Shown here: one piece after another, positions 18,409-24,309 of the stretch
Layout of the letters: each line of letters begins with the position of its first letter
How positions within the stretch are numbered: position 1 is the stretch's first letter
Origin: CAZNKU01 sp045654805
Lineage (GTDB): Bacteria; Bacillota; Clostridia; Monoglobales; Firm-18
Length of the DNA: 64,000 nt
Assembly (NCBI GenBank): GCA_045654805.1
Contig: JAZOOD010000066.1
Location: forward strand, 77,795 to 141,794
Direction of reading: 5' to 3'
Notes under the pieces: model-generated
What the model saw: the letters and a program-made list of their open reading frames with translations, nothing else
Told to the model about the DNA's origin: nothing
The model's database searches: none
Made by a program: the position numbers and the translations under genes

Positions 18409-18945
18409 TTAAGAGCTATTCATCTTTATTCTCCTCATAAGAGCGTCCATTTCAAGCTTTTTGTAATCAATCTTATCTGCGGTTGATTCAAAGTTTGAAA
18501 ATGCCGTAGCCTTTGGGGTAGGAACCCAAGTTCTGCCTTCTCTGTTTTTATATATATAATTATTTATATTTATATTATTATCTTTATTGGGTGCAATCCT
18601 CTGCACTGCTGTGGTGCAATCTTCTGCACTGTGGTGGTGTAATATATTACACCCCTTCCATTTATCCACAGATGTGATTTTATACAACTGTATATTATTT
18701 TTATGAGACTCCCTTTTTTCAAGGATACCCATATCACAAAGTTTATTTAACGAATACTTGATACTCCTTAACGATTTCCCCGTAATCTTTGCCAGATAGG
18801 GTGCGGTTATCATACATTCATCTTTTGAATAACCGTATGTATAGCGTATTATTGCCAAAATCACCTTAATATCCGTACAGCTTATGTCCGCACCAATCAA
18901 TGCCTCCAATATTATATTGTAAAATTTTGTAAACCCTTTAGACAT
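18409..18945 (-). CDS. Phage replication protein O-like initiator with embedded origin
   Basis: 178 residues. Residues about 3-95 fit the N-terminal winged-helix domain of bacteriophage replication protein O: helices around FTKFYNIILEALIG, then IKVILAIIRYTYGYSKDE, a recognition-helix region SLRSIKYSLNKLCDMGILEK. A low-complexity asparagine-rich linker follows. The C-terminus (NFES-x-KIDYKKLE) resembles the short tail motif of phage and integrative-element replisome organisers. The DNA of the middle of the gene carries palindromic iterons, an AT-rich tract and a DnaA box (listed separately). It stands alone between trkA and the RNA units, with no phage structural or integrase genes nearby: a mobile-element relic or a domesticated initiator. 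AGGAGG precedes the ATG. Confidence 0.75.
   Translation of the reverse strand: MSKGFTKFYNIILEALIGADISCTDIKVILAIIRYTYGYSKDECMITAPYLAKITGKSLRSIKYSLNKLCDMGILEKRESHKNNIQLYKITSVDKWKGCNILHHHSAEDCTTAVQRIAPNKDNNININNYIYKNREGRTWVPTPKATAFSNFESTADKIDYKKLEMDALMRRIKMNSS
18548..18587. other. AT-rich tract, candidate DNA-unwinding element
   Basis: Forty bases almost entirely A/T, adjoining the first iteron inside the initiator-like gene. In the lambda origin an AT-rich stretch lies beside the iterons in gene O. It also encodes the low-complexity Asn/Ile/Tyr linker, so coding for a disordered linker is the plain alternative. Confidence 0.5.
18591..18652. repeat. Three palindromic iterons, candidate replication origin
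   Basis: GTGCAATCCTCTGCAC (18591-18606), GTGCAATCTTCTGCAC (18614-18629) and GTGTAATATATTACAC (18637-18652) are 16-bp palindromic sites starting exactly 23 bp apart, separated by near-identical 7-base spacers (TGCTGTG, TGTGGTG). The third is a perfect palindrome. The 23-bp period is not a multiple of three, so it does not repeat the protein sequence and is better explained as DNA-level sites for the encoded initiator. Confidence 0.7.
18662..18670 (+). promoter_or_regulatory. Perfect DnaA box beside the iterons
   Basis: TTATCCACA matches the DnaA box consensus and lies 9 bases from the last iteron. Single matches also occur by chance in this window (within mutS and typA), so its weight comes only from its position. 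Confidence 0.4.
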
Positions 18946-19015
18946 TTTTAACCTCCTTTTACGTTATTTTACCTCAAATGAATATGCAAAAGTTGGCAAA
19001 GATTTTTCCGCTTAT

Positions 19016-19042
19016 TGTCTAATTGTGTCGAAAAAGGTCGAT
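19016..19042 (+). promoter_or_regulatory. Three 10-bp-phased Spo0A-box-like heptamers, unit 2
   Basis: TGTCTAA (19016), TGTCGAA (19026, perfect) and GGTCGAT (19036), each 10 bp apart. A fourth box TGACGAA sits at 19061-19067 in the promoter spacer, 25 bp after the third, as in the other two units. Confidence 0.65.
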
Positions 19043-19051
19043 AAAAAAATA

Positions 19052-19080
19052 TAGACAAATTGACGAATTTATGCTATTAT
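19052..19080 (+). promoter_or_regulatory. Promoter of structured RNA, unit 2
   Basis: TAGACA (19052-19057), 17-base spacer, TATTAT (19075-19080); distances to all boxes are identical to units 1 and 3. It fires divergently from the initiator-like gene at 18945. Confidence 0.72.
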
Positions 19081-19084
19081 AGAC

Positions 19085-19262
19085 TTGCGACATGTAATTA
19101 CATAAACTACATTTTTTATATCGTAACTAGGGAAGTGGCATTTCAAAAAATGCAACCTCTCTTCTCTGCTTGCGATATAATATTGTAGAAGTAGAGTAAT
19201 TACGTGTCGCAAATTCGTAACGAGGTTGCGTTTTATGCGTCGGCTTCGGTCGGCGCTTTTTT
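19085..19262 (+). ncRNA. Structured RNA of about 177 nt, unit 2 (unrecognised family)
   Basis: P1 is a 17-bp stem (19085-19101 with 19196-19212) containing one G-U pair; it starts TTGCGAC and ends GTCGCAA as in unit 1, but the rest of the stem differs. An inner stem TTATATCG/CGATATAA, a CTACA/TGTAG helix and an apical hairpin around GCATTT/AAATGC follow, the counterparts of P2 and P4. CGAGGTTG (19221-19228) can pair with CGGCTTCG (19241-19248) in the terminator hairpin using G-U pairs. Confidence 0.7.
19237..19262 (+). terminator. Intrinsic terminator of unit 2 RNA
   Basis: GCGTCGGC, UUCG tetraloop, GTCGGCGC and six T. This block and the sequence on into the following ORF are nearly identical to unit 3. 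Confidence 0.88.
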
Positions 19263-19364
19263 AATTTTTGGAGGTATTTTTATGACAGAGAAAAATTTTG
19301 ATGCACAGGAAAGAGTTTTTAATCTCTTAAGGGAATTGGCGGAAAACAAAAAACAAATTATATA

Positions 19365-19391
19365 TGTCGTTTTATGTCGAATAGAGTCGAT
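19365..19391 (+). promoter_or_regulatory. Three 10-bp-phased Spo0A-box-like heptamers, unit 3
   Basis: TGTCGTT (19365), TGTCGAA (19375, perfect) and AGTCGAT (19385), 10 bp apart. A perfect TGTCGAA at 19410-19416 lies in the promoter spacer. All sites overlap the 3' part of the truncated unit 2 ORF. Confidence 0.65.
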
Positions 19392-19400
19392 AAAAAATTA

Positions 19401-19429
19401 TAGACAAATTGTCGAATTTATGTTATTAT
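19401..19429 (+). promoter_or_regulatory. Promoter of structured RNA, unit 3
   Basis: TAGACA (19401-19406), 17-base spacer, TATTAT (19424-19429), with the same box geometry as units 1 and 2. Confidence 0.72.
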
Positions 19430-19434
19430 GATTT

Positions 19435-19609
19435 TGCGACCTAATATAAATTTATATTCTACTAAACTAAATAAATCCTATAAGGTTTGTGCTACATAAA
19501 AAGCACAAGCTTCTATACCTTTGGGATTTTTTAGTTTAGGTATTTATTAGGTCGCACTAATAACGAAGCTTTTGCTTTTTTGGCGTCGGCTTCGGTCGGC
19601 GCTTTTTTT
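19435..19609 (+). ncRNA. Structured RNA of about 175 nt, unit 3 (unrecognised family)
   Basis: P1 is a perfect 12-bp stem (19435-19446 with 19545-19556). P2 is CTAAACTAAA/TTTAGTTTAG (19462-19471, 19530-19539), P3 a short AAGG/CCTT, and P4 TTGTGCT/AGCACAA (19487-19493, 19502-19508). CGAAGC (19564-19569) is perfectly complementary to GCTTCG (19589-19594) at the top of the terminator. Outside the stem termini the core shares little sequence with units 1 and 2, yet length and helix order match. Confidence 0.7.
19583..19609 (+). terminator. Intrinsic terminator of unit 3 RNA
   Basis: GCGTCGGC, UUCG tetraloop, GTCGGCGC and seven T. Confidence 0.88.
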
Positions 19610-19628
19610 AATTTTTGGAGGTATTTTT

Positions 19629-19991
19629 ATGACAGAGAAAAATTTTGATGCACAGGAAAGAGTCTTTAATCTCTTAAGGGAATTGGAAAAAGAGGGATAT
19701 AATAAATACGATGTTATACAATGTATTTTTCAGGAGGACAACATATTCCCCGACCAACATACTCCTTTAAAAGAAAGGGCTAAATTGATAAAGAATATTG
19801 ATATATACAAAAATATACTCATAAACGAATTGAACAATATTATGGAATTTACAGGTGAAATGAGCATTACCCCCAATATGTATCTTAAACTTTTTAATGA
19901 AATCACTGATGCAAAAGTCCAACTGTATAGTCTGGCAGAAAGAATGGAAAAAGCTCAGCTTGAAGTTGAAGAAATTTACATAAGAGGTTAA
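19629..19991 (+). CDS. Small protein of unit 3, 120 aa, unrecognised family
   Basis: Begins MTEKNFDAQERVFNLLRELE, with GGAGG 7 bases upstream of the ATG. The N-terminal half (ERVFNLLRELEKEGYNKYDV) and C-terminal half (MYLKLFNEITD, then a heptad-like stretch to EEIY) both look helical and charged; no signal peptide, membrane segment, catalytic motif or DNA-binding signature is evident. The C-terminal third matches the 48-residue protein of unit 1, and the first 19 residues match the truncated unit 2 ORF. Expression would require readthrough of the terminator at 19583-19609. A longer frame upstream overlaps the terminator and is not used. Confidence 0.75.
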   Translation: MTEKNFDAQERVFNLLRELEKEGYNKYDVIQCIFQEDNIFPDQHTPLKERAKLIKNIDIYKNILINELNNIMEFTGEMSITPNMYLKLFNEITDAKVQLYSLAERMEKAQLEVEEIYIRG

Positions 19992-20010
19992 AAATATCAA
20001 TAAAGAAGAA

Positions 20011-20044
20011 GGATACGGCACACCATGTGTACCGTACCTTTTTG
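20011..20044 (+). terminator. Terminator after unit 3 gene
   Basis: An imperfect hairpin (GGATACGG-CACA against TGTGTACCGTACC) followed by five T, 20 bases after the stop. Confidence 0.65.
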
Positions 20045-20177
20045 TATTATTAGACTTAAATATGTGATATTTTAACAGTCAGATTGACTCTTGCGTTTTC
20101 CCGAAAAACTCCTCGGGCTTTCGCCTCTTAGTCGGTAAATCATTGCTGACAAACAAAGAATCGGTTAAAATTTAACA
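20045..20177. other. Non-coding stretch with a tRNA-Asn anticodon-arm fragment
   Basis: No gene is visible. It contains the 13-base TTAACAGTCAGAT (20072-20084), identical to the anticodon arm of the neighbouring tRNA-Asn as read on this strand (20254-20266), then short imperfect hairpins around CCCGAAAAACTCCTCGGG. Confidence 0.4.
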
Positions 20178-20211
20178 TAAAAAAAGAAGAACCACACATA
20201 GTATGATTCTT
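20178..20211 (-). terminator. Terminator of the tRNA-Ile/tRNA-Asn unit
   Basis: Minus strand: 11-bp stem AAGAATCATAC/GTGTGGTTCTT (three G-U pairs), 3-base loop, then a seven-T run, 5 bases after the tRNA-Asn CCA. Confidence 0.75.
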
Positions 20212-20215
20212 GTTT

Positions 20216-20291
20216 TGGCTCCTCGTGTTGGACTTGAACCAACGACCCTCTGATTAACAGTCAGATGCTCTACCGACTGAGCTAACGAGGA
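20216..20291 (-). tRNA. tRNA-Asn (GTT)
   Basis: The minus strand gives TCCTCGTTAGCTCAGTCGGT at the 5' end, anticodon stem-loop CTGACTGTTAATCAG with anticodon GTT, T arm with GGTTCAAGTCC, acceptor TCCTCGT/ACGAGGA, and encoded CCA. It is transcribed after tRNA-Ile. Confidence 0.97.
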
Positions 20292-20296
20292 ATATT

Positions 20297-20454
20297 TAAT
20301 AAATTTAGAATTCCTTACAAATCAGCACATACTATTTGCATCGTACTTTCTGCGAAGTCGAAACCGACTTGCGGTGGAGTCCAAAACTTGTTTTGACTAA
20401 CGACACCCATTTGCAGTGCTCCAAAGCTTTGCTTTGGTTAAGCACGAGCCAAGT
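20297..20454. repeat. 158-bp insert-like spacer bounded by a tRNA-Asn fragment
   Basis: GCTAACGAGGAATATT at 20281-20296 (5' end of tRNA-Asn plus flank) recurs exactly at 20455-20470, so the sequence between is bounded by 16-bp direct repeats. Inside are small hairpins (AAGTCG/CGACTT; CCAAAG/CTTTGG). No ORF. It could be a decayed insertion or a duplication product within the tRNA spacer. Confidence 0.5.
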
Positions 20455-20480
20455 GCTAACGAGGAATATTAAAGAATGAA

Positions 20481-20557
20481 TGGTGGGCTGAAGTGGACTC
20501 GAACCACCGACCTCACGCTTATCAGGCGTGTGCTCTAACCTGCTGAGCTATCAGCCC
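20481..20557 (-). tRNA. tRNA-Ile (GAT)
   Basis: The minus strand reads GGGCTGATAGCTCAGCAGGT at the 5' end, anticodon stem-loop CGCCTGATAAGCG with anticodon GAT, T arm GGTTCGAGTCC, acceptor GGGCTGA/TCAGCCC and encoded CCA. Confidence 0.97.
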
Positions 20558-20577
20558 ATATCCCAGACACGAATTAA

Positions 20578-20606
20578 ATTATAACACAGCAGATTAGTTT
20601 TGTCAA
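20578..20606 (-). promoter_or_regulatory. Consensus sigma-A promoter of tRNA-Ile/tRNA-Asn
   Basis: Minus strand TTGACA, 17-base spacer, TATAAT, 20 bases upstream of the tRNA-Ile 5' end. Confidence 0.82.
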
Positions 20607-20622
20607 CACTTTTTTATTAAAA

Positions 20623-21264
20623 TTATTTATGATTATCTATAATATATTTTAGTACCTTTTTAGCATTTTTATGCTTATTAATTTCATCTTCATCATCAAG
20701 CTTATCGTAATTCATACCTCTTAAACCGACAAAAAGCCTGCCGTTATCCTTAACACCCATATCGTTAAGGAATCTGTTGTCAGTTACTTCAAAGCAGTAA
20801 ACAGGCTGTTTATCCCCTGTATATGAGGAAATATCCTCCAAAAGCTCACCATCGTGGCAAAAATTATACCATTCCTCATTCATAATGTACAAATATCCGC
20901 TGCCTCCCGCAATTTCCATATGAATTTTAGACGCCATAGCCATATCAACATCATTAGTAACTTTATCCATTGTAACAACAGTATAATCCTGAAAAGCCAC
21001 CACATTTCCGTGTTTGCCGTCCACGTCATCGATAACATCCGCAAGGGCATTTTCCACATTGTCAAAAACCTGTGACATAAAATGCTTGTCAGACATATAA
21101 TATAATTCACAATCATATTCAACTTTATTCATACAGGAAATACAGCTTATGATAACGATAATTGCCAACAGCATAAATACGGCAATAAATTTCCCGTAAT
21201 AAAAGAAAAAATTTGAAACCCATTCCAAATCCTTTTTTTCTCCCCAAAAACTTTTTTCAGCCAT
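20623..21264 (-). CDS. Hypothetical membrane-anchored protein
   Basis: 213 residues, family not recognised. A soluble N-terminus (MAEKSFWGEKKDLEWVSNFF) leads into one membrane segment at about residues 33-55 (IAVFMLLAIIVIISCISCMN), then an extracytoplasmic domain with scattered Cys at the membrane border. YLYIMNEEWYNF in that domain faintly recalls extracellular solute-binding folds, but this is not a family call. AGAGG lies 6 bases before the ATG. It is downstream of lysS but separated by a terminator, so it is a single-gene unit ending just before the tRNA promoter. Confidence 0.7.
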   Translation of the reverse strand: MAEKSFWGEKKDLEWVSNFFFYYGKFIAVFMLLAIIVIISCISCMNKVEYDCELYYMSDKHFMSQVFDNVENALADVIDDVDGKHGNVVAFQDYTVVTMDKVTNDVDMAMASKIHMEIAGGSGYLYIMNEEWYNFCHDGELLEDISSYTGDKQPVYCFEVTDNRFLNDMGVKDNGRLFVGLRGMNYDKLDDEDEINKHKNAKKVLKYIIDNHK

Positions 21265-21391
21265 AACAAACCTCTTTCGTAATTCTTGTTATCTAATAAT
21301 ACACATACAGATTTATTGCATATTTTTCTTTTACTTCCTTATACTTTAACATAAAAAAACACATCTGTAAACCTATTTTCACTTAAAAATA

Positions 21392-21442
21392 AAATCACTG
21401 CAAGTAAACTCCGTTTAAAAACAGAATTACCTGCAGTGATTT
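21392..21442 (-). terminator. Terminator of the greA-lysS unit
   Basis: A stem of about 15 bp (AAATCACTGCAAGTAA with TTACCTGCAGTGATTT, one mismatch) lies about 55 bases beyond the lysS stop, with a T-rich minus-strand tail. Confidence 0.75.
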
Positions 21443-21494
21443 ATTATAAATTAATTAACGTCAAGCTCCTCATCTTCTATAACCAGGCTTGAAT

Positions 21495-22988
21495 TTACTT
21501 ATTGGAAAGTGTCTTCATTGTTGGGAACAACAAAACGTCTCTGATTGCTGCAGAATCAGTAAGCAGCATACACATACGGTCAATACCAAAGCCGATACCG
21601 CCCGTAGGAGGCATACCGATTTCAAGAGCATTCATAAAGTCTTCATCAGTTGTGTTAGCTTCCTCATCACCCTGAGCAAGAAGCTCCTCCTGAGCCTTAA
21701 AACGTTCTCTCTGGTCGATAGGGTCATTAAGCTCGGAATAAGCGTTAGCCATTTCCCAACCGTTCATAAAGAACTCAAAACGTTCAACATATTCAGGATT
21801 TTCAGGCTTTTTCTTTGTAAGTGGAGAAATCTCGATAGGATGGTCCATTACAAATGTAGGCTGAATCAAATGTTCCTCTGCAAATTCCTCAAAGAACAAT
21901 GCCAGAATATCGCCCTTTTTGTGTCTGTCCTCGTATTCTACGTGATGCTTATCTGCAACTGCACGGGCTTCATCCAATGTATGTATTTCATCAAAATCCA
22001 CACCCGCGTACTTTTTAACAGCATCAACCATTGTAATACGTTCAAAGGGCTTGCTCAAATCCATTTCCACGCCGTTATACACGATAGTTGTAGTACCCAA
22101 AACCTCCTGTGCAACGTGGCGATACAAGTTTTCAGTCAAATCCATCATACCGTGATAATCAGTATAAGCCTGATAAAGCTCCATCAACGTAAATTCAGGG
22201 TTGTGACGAGTGTCAAGACCTTCGTTTCTAAAAACTCTGCCGATTTCATAAACTTTTTCCAAACCGCCTACAATAAGACGCTTTAAGTAAAGTTCCAACG
22301 AAATACGAAGTTTAAAGTCTTCATCCAATGCGTTAAAATGTGTTTCAAAAGGACGAGCGGCAGCACCCCCTGCATTTGAAACAAGCATAGGAGTTTCAAC
22401 CTCCAAAAAGCCCTGTCCGTCAAGGTATCTGCGTATTGAAGCTATAATCTTTGAACGCTTGATAAAAGTATCCTTAACTTCCGTATTCATAATAAGGTCA
22501 ACATAACGCTGACGGTATCTTGTATCAGTATCCACAAGACCGTGGAACTTTTCAGGTAGTGGCTGCAAGGACTTTGAAAGCAAAGTAACCTTTGCAACAC
22601 GGATAGACATTTCGCCCTTTTCAGTAGTGAAAACTTCACCCTCAATACCTACAATATCGCCGATGTCATATTTTTTGATAACGTTATATTCATCTTCACC
22701 TACGATGTCTTTTTTAATAAAAATCTGGATATTGCCGGACAAATCCGCAACATTGCCGAAGGACACACTGCCCATTCTTCTCTTAGCCATAAGACGGCCC
22801 GCAATGACAACAGTTTTGCCTTCACATTCTGCATAATTATCTTTAATTTCCTTTGTAGTATGAGTTCTGTCAAACTTAGTAATCACAAATGGGTCAGCAT
22901 TATTAGCAACAAGCTCAGCCAACTTTTCGTGTCTGACCTTAACTACATCACCTATCTGCTGTGAATTATTGTTATTCTTTTCTGCCAT
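21495..22988 (-). CDS. lysS: Lysyl-tRNA synthetase, class II
   Basis: Charges tRNA-Lys. 497 residues: an OB-fold anticodon-binding domain (VVIAGRLMAKRRMGSVSF), then the class II core with motif 1 near FLEVETPML, motif 2 FRNEGLDTRHNPEFTLMELY and motif 3 GGIGFGIDRMCMLLTDS near the C-terminus. It follows greA by 27 bases on the same strand, a pairing also common in Firmicutes. Confidence 0.97.
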   Translation of the reverse strand: MAEKNNNNSQQIGDVVKVRHEKLAELVANNADPFVITKFDRTHTTKEIKDNYAECEGKTVVIAGRLMAKRRMGSVSFGNVADLSGNIQIFIKKDIVGEDEYNVIKKYDIGDIVGIEGEVFTTEKGEMSIRVAKVTLLSKSLQPLPEKFHGLVDTDTRYRQRYVDLIMNTEVKDTFIKRSKIIASIRRYLDGQGFLEVETPMLVSNAGGAAARPFETHFNALDEDFKLRISLELYLKRLIVGGLEKVYEIGRVFRNEGLDTRHNPEFTLMELYQAYTDYHGMMDLTENLYRHVAQEVLGTTTIVYNGVEMDLSKPFERITMVDAVKKYAGVDFDEIHTLDEARAVADKHHVEYEDRHKKGDILALFFEEFAEEHLIQPTFVMDHPIEISPLTKKKPENPEYVERFEFFMNGWEMANAYSELNDPIDQRERFKAQEELLAQGDEEANTTDEDFMNALEIGMPPTGGIGFGIDRMCMLLTDSAAIRDVLLFPTMKTLSNK

Positions 22989-23015
22989 TTAACTCAAGCC
23001 TTTCTGTAAATTATC

Positions 23016-23495
23016 TTATTTGTTAATTGCAACAATCTTAAGCTGGATTGTACCTGCAGGAACAGGAGCGTCAACTACGTCCCCAACCTTTTTACCAAGC
23101 AAAGCTGTACCAACGGGAGATTCGTCCGAAATTTTACCGTTAGAAGGGTCTGCTTCTGTTGAACCAACGATGCTGTATTCAAGCTCTTCATCAAATTCAA
23201 CATCATAAACAGTTACTGTGCAACCCAGTGAAACTGTATCAGTAGAAATTTCCGCCTGGTCTATAACCTTTGCATTTTTAAGCATAGCTTCAATTTCAAC
23301 AATACGAATTTCCATCTGTGCCTGTTTATTTTTTGCTTCATCATATTCTGAATTTTCAGAAAGGTCGCCATAGCCAAGAGCAACTTTAATCTCTGCCGCA
23401 ACCTCCTGACGTTTAACCGTCTTTAGATATTCAAGTTCCTTTTCCAGTTTTTCCAAGCCCTCGCTTGTAAGTATAACCTGTTTAGTAGCTGCCAA
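23016..23495 (-). CDS. greA: Transcription elongation factor GreA
   Basis: Rescues backtracked RNA polymerase by stimulating transcript cleavage. It has an N-terminal coiled-coil (KQVILTSEGLEKLEKELEYL, GYGDLSENSEYDEAK with the acidic tip) and a C-terminal FKBP-like domain ending GTIQLKIVAINK. I place the start at a TTG ending at 23495 (159 residues), 9 bases after AAGGAG; the earlier TTG at 23504 directly abuts that site. A TTGACA-17-TATAAT promoter lies at 23546-23574. Confidence 0.96.
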   Translation of the reverse strand: MAATKQVILTSEGLEKLEKELEYLKTVKRQEVAAEIKVALGYGDLSENSEYDEAKNKQAQMEIRIVEIEAMLKNAKVIDQAEISTDTVSLGCTVTVYDVEFDEELEYSIVGSTEADPSNGKISDESPVGTALLGKKVGDVVDAPVPAGTIQLKIVAINK

Positions 23496-23545
23496 AAAGA
23501 TCAACTCCTTAATTTTAGTACTCGATATTTTTTCACAATATTAAT

Positions 23546-23574
23546 ATTATATACAAATTTTTAATGAATGTCAA
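23546..23574 (-). promoter_or_regulatory. Consensus sigma-A promoter of greA-lysS
   Basis: Minus strand TTGACA, 17-base spacer, TATAAT. The -35 lies within the last codons of the upstream gene. Confidence 0.8.
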
Positions 23575-24250
23575 CAACTTTTATTACCTCTGTACATTCA
23601 GCAAAAACAAGGTTAGACATACCAAAAGGAGGTTTTATGCGAAATGGTATGTAAAAATCATTAATAACCCTGTTATTTCCCTTTTTTAAATTTTTATCTA
23701 TTACAACACAATTTTCCCCATAACGGTTTCCGCAACCCTCAATAACAACTGCCAGATTGGTATTTATAGGGGATTTATCCTTTATAATATTCACCACTAC
23801 ACCATATTTATCCAAAAGTCTTTCGCACAAAAGCTCCGCCCTTGAAATGTTTTGTGTATATATAAAAACGTAGTTGCATATATCGCATAGCTTTTCCGCA
23901 AATGACATTCCGTAATCTGACATATTTTTATCAACCAGAGTCACAGAGCAATTTACACCAAAGCCTTTTGCCGTTTTGCGTACAAATTCAGGCAACATAC
24001 GTTTGAACATACTGTCGCCGTCCAAAATTCCAAAATCACAATATTCCAACTCCGCATCTGTAAGAACCACAATGCTGTTTACCCCGTGTTTATTCAGCAG
24101 TTTAGAACAATTTTGATTATCATACACAACTATAAAGTTAAACCCATATTCTGTCACGGGAAAAACTTCACATTTATGTCTTTTTATAAATTTTTTAACG
24201 AAATTTGCATTGTTATCAATATACGGCATTATGACACCTATATTTTTCAA
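23561..24250 (-). CDS. Hypothetical protein
   Basis: About 230 residues, family not recognised. The N-terminus after a TTG start ending at 24250 reads KNIGVIMPYIDNNANFVKKF, a beta-strand then helix pattern, with GGAG about 8 bases upstream; an ATG ending at 24229 with AGGTG is the alternative. No signal peptide or membrane segment. Several buried-looking cysteines (KLCDICNYVF, VIEGCGNRYGENC) and alternating hydrophobic strands suggest a cytoplasmic alpha/beta protein. It lies between the ctpA-type gene and greA, after a terminator. Confidence 0.7.
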   Translation of the reverse strand: MKNIGVIMPYIDNNANFVKKFIKRHKCEVFPVTEYGFNFIVVYDNQNCSKLLNKHGVNSIVVLTDAELEYCDFGILDGDSMFKRMLPEFVRKTAKGFGVNCSVTLVDKNMSDYGMSFAEKLCDICNYVFIYTQNISRAELLCERLLDKYGVVVNIIKDKSPINTNLAVVIEGCGNRYGENCVVIDKNLKKGNNRVINDFYIPFRIKPPFGMSNLVFAECTEVIKVVDIH

Positions 24251-24264
24251 AAAACCACTCCAAA

Positions 24265-24300
24265 CAAAAAGCATTTATGCAAAATTATATGCACAAATGC
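24265..24300 (-). terminator. Terminator of the ctpA-type gene
   Basis: Minus strand: GCATTTGTGCA pairs with TGCATAAATGC (one G-U), followed by a T run, 9 bases after the stop. Confidence 0.7.
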
Positions 24301-24309
24301 CTTTTAATA

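Larger units (their letters stand above)
19282..19431 (+). pseudogene. Truncated copy of the small-protein gene, unit 2
   Basis: Starts MTEKNFDAQERVFNLLREL with GGAGG 7 bases upstream. The first 19 codons encode the same residues as the unit 3 gene and differ by one base. After that the frame runs into the promoter region of unit 3 and stops after 49 residues. The tail is thus translated regulatory DNA (heptamers, -35, -10), so this is most likely a copy cut short by tandem duplication, though a short product could still be made. Confidence 0.65.

Noticed and set aside
18546..18670. Chromosomal oriC
   Set aside because: No dnaA, dnaN or rnpA-rpmH genes are nearby and only one DnaA box is present; a mobile-element type origin is a better fit.
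15058..19609. Structured RNAs as retron msr-msd or CRISPR/tracr-like RNAs
   Set aside because: No reverse transcriptase, Cas or repeat-spacer array is present in the window, and the downstream ORFs have no such domains.
19629..19991. Unit 3 small protein as a Spo0E-type phosphatase
   Set aside because: Size would fit and Spo0A boxes invite the idea, but the SQxLD signature of Spo0E proteins is absent.
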